Source: Chryseobacterium daecheongense (lineage in GTDB: Bacteria; Bacteroidota; Bacteroidia; Flavobacteriales; Weeksellaceae). Taken from it: DNA of 64,000 nt. The position numbers and the translations under genes are program-made. The stretch is from assembly GCA_027920525.1 (NCBI GenBank), contig CP115858.1:434001-498000 (forward strand). Reading direction: 5' to 3'. The notes under the pieces are model-generated. The model was given only the letters and a program-made list of their open reading frames with translations. It had not been told where the DNA came from and searched no databases. Shown here piece by piece: positions 18,886-25,305 of this stretch; within the stretch, counting starts at the first letter, position 1; each line of letters opens with the position of its first letter.

Positions 18886-19638
18886 ATGAAGATTGTAGAA
18901 ACATTGAATGAAACATTGCTGATTAAAGGGATAAATAAAAGCAATGAATGTTTATTAGATATTGATGTGTATAAAAACATAGCTCGTGTGTATACCCAAA
19001 TGGAAAATACCATTTCTGTATTAAGTGATATGCAGGAAAACAGAAGCTACGTTTATAAATCCGATACTGCCCTGGAACTTGGATTGGAAAGGGAGATAGA
19101 GCCACTAATCATAAATTCCATCTGGGAAGAGGAAATCTTGAAGAGAATACATCCTGATGATAAGGTTAAAAAATACATTCATGAACTGAGATTTTTCAAG
19201 CTGGTGGATTCTTTTAAACCGGAAGAAAGAACCCATTATAACGTTTTATCCAGAATAAGGATGAAAGACAAGAATGGGGAATATGTCTTTGTGCAGCACC
19301 GTATGTTTTATTTCTATTCTCCTTACAATAACAAACTGAGATTTGCCCTCTGTCTTTATAGTATCGCTATTGATCAGTCTATACTTTTACCTCCTGACTT
19401 TCTGATCATTAATTCAATAAAGGGGAAGATTGTTGCGGAGGATAAACTCAACTACAGAAATATTTTATCGCAGAGAGAAATGGAAATTTTAAAATATGTA
19501 GGAGAGGGTTTTACCAGTAAGGAAATTGCAGACTTACTTTTTATTAGTGTAAATACAGTAAGCCGTCACAGGCAAAATATCCTTGAAAAGCTGAAAGTAA
19601 AAAATTCAATACAGGCATTCAATGACAGCTTTCATTGA
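18886..19638 (+). CDS. LuxR-type helix-turn-helix transcriptional regulator
   Basis: 250 aa. The C-terminal about 57 residues form a GerE/LuxR helix-turn-helix: LSQREMEILKYVGEGFTSKE, then IADLLFISVNTVSRHRQNIL. The N-terminal part (about 20-180) resembles a PAS-like sensor fold (RIRMKDKNGEYVFVQHRMFYF) with no obvious phosphorylation site, so ligand or protein sensing is more likely than two-component control. This architecture is common in Chryseobacterium. Divergent from the DUF1349 gene; the target is unknown. Confidence 0.88.
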   Translation: MKIVETLNETLLIKGINKSNECLLDIDVYKNIARVYTQMENTISVLSDMQENRSYVYKSDTALELGLEREIEPLIINSIWEEEILKRIHPDDKVKKYIHELRFFKLVDSFKPEERTHYNVLSRIRMKDKNGEYVFVQHRMFYFYSPYNNKLRFALCLYSIAIDQSILLPPDFLIINSIKGKIVAEDKLNYRNILSQREMEILKYVGEGFTSKEIADLLFISVNTVSRHRQNILEKLKVKNSIQAFNDSFH

Positions 19639-19654
19639 TTAATGAAGGCTAATC

Positions 19655-19675
19655 TTCCGAAAAGTTCACCATAAA
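19655..19675 (+). promoter_or_regulatory. Operator-like repeat, copy 1, before the short AraC gene
   Basis: TTCC-G-AAAAGTTCACCATAAA matches copy 2 (20108-20128) at 20 of 21 positions. It lies 17 bp upstream of a -7-like TAAATTGG (19693-19700) and 56 bp before the AraC start, almost the same geometry as copy 2. Confidence 0.6.
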
Positions 19676-19731
19676 CTTGCGTAATATCTTTTTAAATTGG
19701 TATTTTTAGTAAAACACATAACGATACTTAT

Positions 19732-20127
19732 ATGAAAAAAGACGTAAGAAATTTGAAGAGGGGAGAAGAAATCACCAATAGTTATATGGTATTCTTAGAT
19801 AGGCATATTCAGGATGTTATTTCCGGCAATGTATCTGAATTTATGGAAGTGAATGAGATTGCGGACAGCCTGGCTGTTTCTCACACCCACCTTACAGATA
19901 CGGTAAAGAAAGAAACCGGGAACCATCCTTGTTATTTTTATGATACTAAAATCGTAGAGCAGATACAGGTAATGCTTGCAAAAAGCGATTTTTCAATTGC
20001 TGAAATAGCCAGGATATTTACTTATGATCCCTCCAACTTTTCAAAATTTTTTAAAAAGTTTACAGGAATTACACCTGGAGAATACAGAAAAAGAACAAAG
20101 ACAAAAGTTCCAAAAAGTTCACCATAA
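19732..20127 (+). CDS. Short AraC-family DNA-binding regulator
   Basis: 131 aa, essentially only the AraC/XylS DNA-binding region with its two helix-turn-helices: EVNEIADSLAVSHTHLTDTV (first) and SIAEIARIFTYDPSNFSKFF (second), ending in GITPGEYRKRTK. There is no effector domain, so activity may be set by abundance or a partner. A 21-nt repeat occurs both upstream of this gene and over its own stop codon, before the SDR gene, suggesting it activates itself and the SDR. The stop lies 59 bases before the SDR start. Confidence 0.88.
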   Translation: MKKDVRNLKRGEEITNSYMVFLDRHIQDVISGNVSEFMEVNEIADSLAVSHTHLTDTVKKETGNHPCYFYDTKIVEQIQVMLAKSDFSIAEIARIFTYDPSNFSKFFKKFTGITPGEYRKRTKTKVPKSSP

Positions 20128-20128
20128 A
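20108..20128 (+). promoter_or_regulatory. Operator-like repeat, copy 2, before the SDR gene
   Basis: TTCC-A-AAAAGTTCACCATAAA overlaps the AraC stop codon. An extra half-site AAAAGTTC at 20103-20110 lies exactly 10 bp before the one at 20113-20120, matching one helical turn as expected for the two HTH motifs of AraC proteins. A -7-like CACATTTG follows at 20147-20154. Confidence 0.6.
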
Positions 20129-20186
20129 AAAACTATTCCTAATGCTCACATTTGTAAGGCATAACTAATTAAAAAGAAACATAATT

Positions 20187-20942
20187 ATGTCAAAAAATGA
20201 TTTAAAAGGAAAAGTGGTTTTAATCGCCGGAGGAGGAAAAAATCTTGGTGGATTATTAAGCAGAGATTTTGCCTCAAAAGGAGCAAAGCTTGCTATTCAC
20301 TATAACAGTGAAAGTTCAAAAGCAGAAAGTGAAAAGACTTTAAATGAAGTTAAAGCGTTGGGAGCGGAAGCTTTTCTGTTTCAGGGGGATCTTACAAAAG
20401 TTGAAAACATCACAAGATTATTCGACGAAACGATAAAAACTTTCGGTGGAATTGACATTGCGATCAATACTGTAGGTATGGTTCTTAAGAAGCCTTTTGT
20501 GGAAACGACAGAAGCAGAATATGATTCTATGTTTAACATCAACTCCAAAGTGGCATATTTCTTTATTCAGGAAGCTGGAAAGAAATTAAATGATCACGGG
20601 AAAATATGTACGATCGTTACATCATTGCTGGCTGCTTATACCGGATTGTATTCCACATATGCAGGAGCAAAAGCCCCGGTAGAACACTTTACCAGAATGG
20701 CTTCCAAAGAATTTGGTGATCGTGGTATTTCTGTAACTGCTGTTGCACCGGGACCAATGGATACTCCGTTCTTTTATGGACAGGAAAGTGATGATGCTGT
20801 TAATTATCATAAATCTGCTTCTGCATTAGGTGGGCTAACAGATATAAAAGATATTGCACCTCTTGTAGAGTTTTTGGTAAGTGACGGATGGTGGATTACG
20901 GGTCAGACCATATTTGCAAACGGAGGATACACAACAAGGTAG
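20187..20942 (+). CDS. Short-chain dehydrogenase/reductase (SDR)
   Basis: 251-aa classical SDR. The cofactor loop is AGGGKNLGG (14-22), with AINTVGMV replacing the usual NNAG block. The catalytic residues appear as Ser146, Tyr158 and Lys162 (YAGAK). The C-terminal WWITGQTIFANGGYT is standard for 3-oxoacyl-ACP-reductase-like SDRs. The exact substrate is unknown; many AraC-controlled SDRs of this sort act on small aldehydes or ketones. It is probably controlled by the adjacent AraC regulator through the shared repeat. Confidence 0.9.
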   Translation: MSKNDLKGKVVLIAGGGKNLGGLLSRDFASKGAKLAIHYNSESSKAESEKTLNEVKALGAEAFLFQGDLTKVENITRLFDETIKTFGGIDIAINTVGMVLKKPFVETTEAEYDSMFNINSKVAYFFIQEAGKKLNDHGKICTIVTSLLAAYTGLYSTYAGAKAPVEHFTRMASKEFGDRGISVTAVAPGPMDTPFFYGQESDDAVNYHKSASALGGLTDIKDIAPLVEFLVSDGWWITGQTIFANGGYTTR

Positions 20943-20961
20943 ATCTCTTATTCAACCGATA

Positions 20962-21000
20962 AAAAAGGTGATTGTTTTATGCAATCACCTTTTTCTTTTT
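20962..21000 (+). terminator. Terminator after the SDR gene
   Basis: A perfect 13-bp stem (AAAAAGGTGATTG / CAATCACCTTTTT) is followed by CTTTTTC. It closes the AraC-SDR unit. Confidence 0.85.
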
Positions 21001-21158
21001 CTTCAGTATGACTCTGTATTTGGCCTGTGAATGTTATAATTAATTATTATAAATGGATTTTGTTGTAAAATTATTTGATTTTTAATTAGTAAGATCGAAA
21101 TATGGTATTTATAATAAATTTTCGATGAAAATTAAAATCAAGAAGAGTGAATTATTTA

Positions 21159-21166
21159 TATATTTG
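21159..21166 (+). promoter_or_regulatory. -7 promoter element before the alpha-oxoamine synthase gene
   Basis: Perfect TATATTTG, 27 bp before the ATG at 21194. No matching -33 TTG is visible, so confidence is moderate. Confidence 0.45.
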
Positions 21167-21193
21167 CCTGCTAAACAACTAATAATATAAAGG

Positions 21194-22450
21194 ATGAGTA
21201 TCGATTTTACAACAGCGACATTTAAGGATTTTGAGAATATTCCTGATTATGATATCGCTCAGAGGGCAGAATATTTTTACGAATTCCTGGATCACATGAA
21301 AACCAGGGGACACATGAATTATAGACTGAAAAATACTTCAGCAGCTGATGCAGTGTTAAATATCAGCATTGCAGATCGCAATAAGGAGTATGTAAGTTTT
21401 GTATCAAGTGATTATTTAGGGTTTACACAACACCCGAAAGTAAAACAGGCAGCTATTGAAGGAATTGAAAAATATGGTACGGGTACAGGAGCCTCACCGC
21501 TTATTGGGGGGTACTTTGATTATCATAATATTTTGGAAAAAAAAATCTCTGCCTTTTTTGGGAGGAATGAAGACGAAGTAGTCTTGTTTACTACCGGATA
21601 TGCAGCTAATAGTGCGACTTTGCAGATTTTAATGCAGAAGGAAGATATTGCTATACTGGACATGGGAGTGCATGCGAGCGTACATGAAGGATGTGCTTTT
21701 ACCAATAAAAAAACATTTCCTCACAATAATTTGGAAGCTTTGGAACATATTTTGAAGATGTCTGAGAGTATGTACCGTACAAAGCTCGTTATCATTGACG
21801 GAGTCTACTCTCAGGAGGGTGATACTTCACGGGCCAAGGAAATATATGATCTTGTGAAAAAATACAATGCCTATCTTATGATAGATGATGCCCATGGTGT
21901 TGGAGTTTTGGGAAAAACAGGAAGAGGAGCTTTAGAGGATGACGGTTTATTGGATAAAGTGGATTTTATAACAGGAACTTCGAGTAAGACTTTCGGTAAC
22001 CTGGGAGGATATGTTATTGCAAATAAAAAAATAGCATCATTCCTAAAGTTTCAGTCGAGACAACATATATTCTCTGTTACAGCGCCACCTTCTTCCGCCG
22101 GAATAGTAAAAGCGATTGATCTTGTTGACGAAGAACCCATTTGGAAAGATAAACTGTGGGAAAATATCAATTATCTAAAAACAGGTCTTAATGATCTGGG
22201 ATTGGATACAGGAATTACCTGTTCTGCTATTATCCCGGTAAAGATTGGAGATCAAAATAAAATGTGGGATATCGGTAGAATATTAATCGAAAACGGAGTT
22301 TACACGAATCCTATTATGTATCCGGCCGTAGCGAGAAAAGATGCCCGTATCCGGATGACGGTAACAGCGCGACATGAAAAAGAACATTTAGATAAAACGC
22401 TTAATGTCTTTGATGATATTAATAAAAAAATGCATATTGCGAAAAAATAA
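21194..22450 (+). CDS. PLP-dependent alpha-oxoamine synthase (serine palmitoyltransferase-like)
   Basis: 418-aa fold-type I PLP enzyme of the family that condenses an amino acid with an acyl-CoA (BioF, KBL, HemA, SPT). Visible features: SSDYLGFTQHPKV, His160 (HASVHEG, stacking on PLP), DDAHGVG with Asp231/Asp232, and the PLP lysine Lys265 in GTSSKTFGNLGG. The C-terminal segment NGVYTNPIMYPAVARKDARI resembles serine palmitoyltransferase, the first step of sphingolipid synthesis, which Bacteroidota use. BioF or another acyl-transfer role is not excluded. It is followed after 8 bp by a TetR regulator in the same direction. Confidence 0.85.
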   Translation: MSIDFTTATFKDFENIPDYDIAQRAEYFYEFLDHMKTRGHMNYRLKNTSAADAVLNISIADRNKEYVSFVSSDYLGFTQHPKVKQAAIEGIEKYGTGTGASPLIGGYFDYHNILEKKISAFFGRNEDEVVLFTTGYAANSATLQILMQKEDIAILDMGVHASVHEGCAFTNKKTFPHNNLEALEHILKMSESMYRTKLVIIDGVYSQEGDTSRAKEIYDLVKKYNAYLMIDDAHGVGVLGKTGRGALEDDGLLDKVDFITGTSSKTFGNLGGYVIANKKIASFLKFQSRQHIFSVTAPPSSAGIVKAIDLVDEEPIWKDKLWENINYLKTGLNDLGLDTGITCSAIIPVKIGDQNKMWDIGRILIENGVYTNPIMYPAVARKDARIRMTVTARHEKEHLDKTLNVFDDINKKMHIAKK

Positions 22451-22458
22451 TAATAATT

Positions 22459-23097
22459 ATGCCTAGAAAAGTGGTGCAAGGTCCTATAAGGGACAAAGAA
22501 AAAACAAAACAGAAACTGCTTGCTGCAGTGGGTAAAATTCTGAGAGTAAAAGGCTATGCCGGACTGAAAGTAAGTAAAATTGCAGCGGTTGCCGGTTTTG
22601 ATAAAAAACTTATCTATGAATACTTTGGCAGTACAGATAAGCTTATTGACGAATATATTAAATCTCAGGATTATTGGAGTAAATTCAGCCCGAATATTGA
22701 GGAGGAAGTACAGGTTGGAAAAGGTAAAGAAGCCCTTACTCAAGGAATTCTTATGCAATTCGAGAGTCTGAAGAAAAATAAAGAATTACAGAAAATCATT
22801 CTGTGGGAACTTTCTGAAAGTAAGCCTATCCTTAAAAATATCTTAAAGCAAAGAGAAGATGTTGGGGCTAATTTATTTGAAAATGTTACAGACCCATATT
22901 TCGGAGAAGATGCAACAAGTTTTAGAGCTTTATTGGCTTTAATTGTAGCTGGTGTTTACTATCTTAATCTTTTCCCGGCCTATAACGGAACCGAATTTTG
23001 TGGTCTTGATATGAGAACGACTGAAGGAAGAGCCGAGATTGAAAAGGTGATTGTGGAGTTAATAGATAACGCCTACAAGAAAAAAGCTGCTCAGTAA
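22459..23097 (+). CDS. TetR/AcrR-family transcriptional regulator
   Basis: 212 aa. The N-terminal helix-turn-helix (about 15-65) is visible as KILRVKGYAGLKVSKIAAVA, followed by GFDKKLIYEYFGSTDKLI. The C-terminal part is an all-helical ligand-binding domain. It lies 8 bp behind the alpha-oxoamine synthase gene and is almost certainly cotranscribed, so it may regulate that lipid-type pathway in response to an acyl or similar ligand. This is inferred from position only. Confidence 0.9.
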   Translation: MPRKVVQGPIRDKEKTKQKLLAAVGKILRVKGYAGLKVSKIAAVAGFDKKLIYEYFGSTDKLIDEYIKSQDYWSKFSPNIEEEVQVGKGKEALTQGILMQFESLKKNKELQKIILWELSESKPILKNILKQREDVGANLFENVTDPYFGEDATSFRALLALIVAGVYYLNLFPAYNGTEFCGLDMRTTEGRAEIEKVIVELIDNAYKKKAAQ

Positions 23098-23189
23098 AAA
23101 TTTTCCTGTTTGATGTGAGATATATTTTTTGTGGATAATTTGAAGACTTTTGACTTTCAAATTAGAACTATATTTCTTATTTTTGACCA

Positions 23190-24275
23190 ATGGAAAATTT
23201 TATCGTATCTGCAAGAAAATACCGCCCGCAAGAGTTTGACACTGTTGTTGGACAATCCCATATTACAGATACTTTAGAACATGCAATTGAAGAGAACCAG
23301 TTAGCACAGGCTCTACTATTTTGTGGGCCTCGTGGTGTTGGTAAGACAACCTGTGCCAGAATTCTGGCCAGAAAGATCAACGAAAAGGATGGTTCCGTTT
23401 CAGAAGACGGTTTTGCTTATAATATTTATGAGCTCGATGCTGCCTCAAACAACTCAGTGGATGATATTCGGGAACTGATCGACCAGGTTCGTTTTGCACC
23501 GCAGGTTGGCCAGTATAAGGTATACATTATTGATGAGGTGCATATGCTGTCTTCTGCAGCCTTCAATGCTTTTCTTAAAACACTGGAAGAGCCGCCCGCT
23601 CACGCAATTTTTATTCTTGCAACAACGGAAAAACATAAGATCATTCCTACGATTTTATCCCGTTGCCAGATATATGATTTCAAAAGGATCGTTATTGAGG
23701 ATATTCAGGGGCATTTAAGAAATATAGCCGAGAAAGAAAATATCCAATATGAAGATGATGCTTTATATCTTATTGCGCAGAAAGCAGACGGTGCATTAAG
23801 GGATGCCCTTTCGATTTTCGACAGGCTTTCTACATTCTCCCAGAAAAATATTACATTGGCTAAAGCTGCTGAAGTACTTAATATTCTTGATTACGATCAG
23901 TATCTCAATATTCTGGACCTGGCTAAAGACAATAAGATTCCTGAAACCCTTTCCGCATTCAATGAAATTGTAAAAAAAGGTTTTGATCCGCATATTTTTA
24001 TCGCAGGACTTGGAAACCATTGTAGGGACCTCATGATGGCTCAAAATGCTTCAACGATAGATTTAATTGAGATAGGAGAGAAAACAAAAACTAAATTTGT
24101 AGAGCAAAGCCAGAAATGGAATGTTCAGCAATTGATTGATGCCATTGAAATCTGCAACCATGCAGACATCAACTATAAAAATTCCAAAAACCCGAGACTT
24201 ACTGTAGAAATTGCATTAATGCAATTATGTTCATTGACTGCCCAGGCAGACGTTGCTAAAAAAAAAAGTTTATAA
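23190..24275 (+). CDS. dnaX: DNA polymerase III subunit gamma/tau, zero-frame product (clamp-loader ATPase part)
   Basis: AAA+ clamp-loader subunit. Walker A is GPRGVGKTT (46-54), Walker B IIDEVH (113-118), sensor 1 ATTE and the arginine-finger motif SRC near 157-159; domain III extends to about residue 350. The zinc-binding cysteines found in E. coli DnaX are absent, apparently a flavobacterial trait. The frame stops soon after a run of ten A's (24258-24267), ending KKKSL (361 aa). The -1 frame from that run continues to 24892 and encodes the expected C-terminal region, so this frame alone would give a short gamma-like protein. A -7-like TATTTTTG lies only 4 bases before the ATG. Confidence 0.93.
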   Translation: MENFIVSARKYRPQEFDTVVGQSHITDTLEHAIEENQLAQALLFCGPRGVGKTTCARILARKINEKDGSVSEDGFAYNIYELDAASNNSVDDIRELIDQVRFAPQVGQYKVYIIDEVHMLSSAAFNAFLKTLEEPPAHAIFILATTEKHKIIPTILSRCQIYDFKRIVIEDIQGHLRNIAEKENIQYEDDALYLIAQKADGALRDALSIFDRLSTFSQKNITLAKAAEVLNILDYDQYLNILDLAKDNKIPETLSAFNEIVKKGFDPHIFIAGLGNHCRDLMMAQNASTIDLIEIGEKTKTKFVEQSQKWNVQQLIDAIEICNHADINYKNSKNPRLTVEIALMQLCSLTAQADVAKKKSL

Positions 24276-24306
24276 TACTAGCTCCGTTTCTTAGTGAGAA
24301 ACAGGA
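24258..24306 (+). promoter_or_regulatory. Candidate dnaX frameshift/slippage site
   Basis: Ten adenines (24258-24267) read AAA AAA AAA AGT in frame 0. Moving back one base gives AAG TTT ATA, and that frame stays open to 24892. A hairpin GTTTCT / AGAAAC (24286-24291 with 24297-24302), extendable by TCC/GGA around a bulged A, follows about 15 nt later. A run of this length also permits transcriptional slippage, as known for Thermus dnaX. Confidence 0.7.
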
Positions 24307-24892
24307 AATAAAACTTCCCAAACAGGAAAAATCAGAGCCAGTAAAACAGGACAGCATTGAAAAACCTTCGACTCCCATAGGTCATCAGGCTGAACCCACG
24401 ATAAGAAAAACATCCAAACCTTTATCAAAAGGTATTTCTTCAGGATTCAGCATTAATTCTTTTTTAAATAAAGAGGAAAAAGAAGAAAAGGAAGAAGCTG
24501 TTGTTACTAAAGCTGATAATCTTCCGCAGCATCATTTTACCGAAACGGATTTGTTAATGGAATGGAATTTATTTTTAAAACAAATCCAATTCAAACAAGC
24601 AGTAGTTTTCAATGCTATAAAATCTTTTAAACTGGTTAAAATTGATGAGACAACAGTACAGGTTTTATATCCTTCGGACTCAGCAAAAGCTGAATTTGAT
24701 AAAATAAGTGGAGAATTTTTCAATCATTTTAAAAGAAAAGTACTTAATTATTCAATTGAAATTGATTATAAAAAAGACGTTCAAAACCTTAAGATAGAGG
24801 TGGTTACGAAGAAAAAAATATTCGAAAAGTTCGTTGAGAAAAATCCTTTATTAAAAGATCTTGATGATTTAATGAAGTTTGATTTGACATAA
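24266..24892 (+). CDS. dnaX: DnaX C-terminal (tau-like) region in the -1 frame
   Basis: Open for 208 codons from the A-run to TAA, with no good start codon of its own until an internal ATG at 24551, so it is probably translated only as the second part of DnaX. It begins KFIILAPFLSEKQEIKLP, continues through a charged Pro/Lys/Glu-rich linker (about 75 residues), and ends with a compact domain (LLMEWNLFLKQIQFKQAVVF, VQVLYPSDSAKAEFDKI) like the C-terminal domain of flavobacterial DnaX proteins. With the first part the fusion is about 567 aa, a normal length for full-size DnaX in this group. A single-base assembly error is the main alternative. Confidence 0.8.
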   Translation, partial: KFIILAPFLSEKQEIKLPKQEKSEPVKQDSIEKPSTPIGHQAEPTIRKTSKPLSKGISSGFSINSFLNKEEKEEKEEAVVTKADNLPQHHFTETDLLMEWNLFLKQIQFKQAVVFNAIKSFKLVKIDETTVQVLYPSDSAKAEFDKISGEFFNHFKRKVLNYSIEIDYKKDVQNLKIEVVTKKKIFEKFVEKNPLLKDLDDLMKFDLT

Positions 24893-24912
24893 TTTTATAT
24901 CTTTGTCAAATC
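24879..24912 (+). promoter_or_regulatory. Overlapping dnaX terminator-like inverted repeat and leader promoter
   Basis: Inverted repeat GATTTGACA (24881-24889) / TGTCAAATC (24904-24912) followed by TTTTTG could end the dnaX transcript. The same bases hold a -7 TATCTTTG (24898-24905) with a TTG at 24879-24881 (16-bp spacer), which would start transcription of the aromatic leader. Confidence 0.5.
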
Positions 24913-24989
24913 TTTTTGTTCAAAATGGATTTTTGACAAAAACAAATGATTTAATTGTAAAGCTAAAGAATAGACAATTACAGAATAAA

Positions 24990-25133
24990 GTGGAAAAATT
25001 ATTAGTCCCATCTCTGTCTACTTTAAACCTTTTTGGTTTTATACCCGCTGATTATTTTAGCGGTTATTTTAGCTTTTCGGCTACTTATTATAGAAATTTT
25101 AGAAGTTATTACCGATTTTACTGGTACTACTAA
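24990..25133 (+). CDS. Putative aromatic leader peptide before DAHP synthase/chorismate mutase
   Basis: Short ORF with GTG start (MEKLLVPSLSTLNLFGF), 47 codons. An in-frame TTG at 24933 is an alternative start, and no ATG exists in this frame. The last 28 codons contain fifteen aromatic residues (Tyr, Phe and one Trp), ending YYRFYWYY then TAA. Such clusters directly before an amino-acid synthesis gene are the hallmark of attenuation leaders, where ribosome stalling at scarce Tyr-, Phe- or Trp-tRNA changes RNA folding. The next gene encodes the entry enzyme of aromatic synthesis. A promoter lies upstream at 24879-24905, and alternative RNA pairings lie downstream. Confidence 0.6.
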   Translation: MEKLLVPSLSTLNLFGFIPADYFSGYFSFSATYYRNFRSYYRFYWYY

Positions 25134-25154
25134 TTAAATTTCTTTCCAAAAAAT

Positions 25155-25261
25155 AGGAATTAACGGATCTTCTCTCATTAATTCCTCATCCCAATAAAAA
25201 ATTTTTAAACGGCATTTTTTGAAAAGAATTATAAAGAAACTTTATAAGGGAAGAACCGTTT
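25155..25261 (+). promoter_or_regulatory. Alternative RNA structures in the aromatic leader
   Basis: Hairpin AGGAATTAA (25155-25163) / TTAATTCCT (25178-25186). Its loop and 3' edge (25162-25174) are complementary to 25248-25260 (12 of 13 pairs, one G-T). AAACGG (25207-25212) can instead pair with CCGTTT (25256-25261), enclosing a small hairpin ATAAAG/CTTTAT. These pairings compete. No classical U-run terminator is evident. Confidence 0.45.
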
Positions 25262-25305
25262 GTGCATTATAATAAATTAAAAATAAGATAAAATAAATTA
25301 ACAGA

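Noticed and set aside
24551..24892. Separate small gene starting at the internal ATG 24551
   Set aside because: The same frame is open back to the dnaX A-run, carries the typical DnaX linker and C-terminal domain and has no promoter of its own; better read as the dnaX extension.
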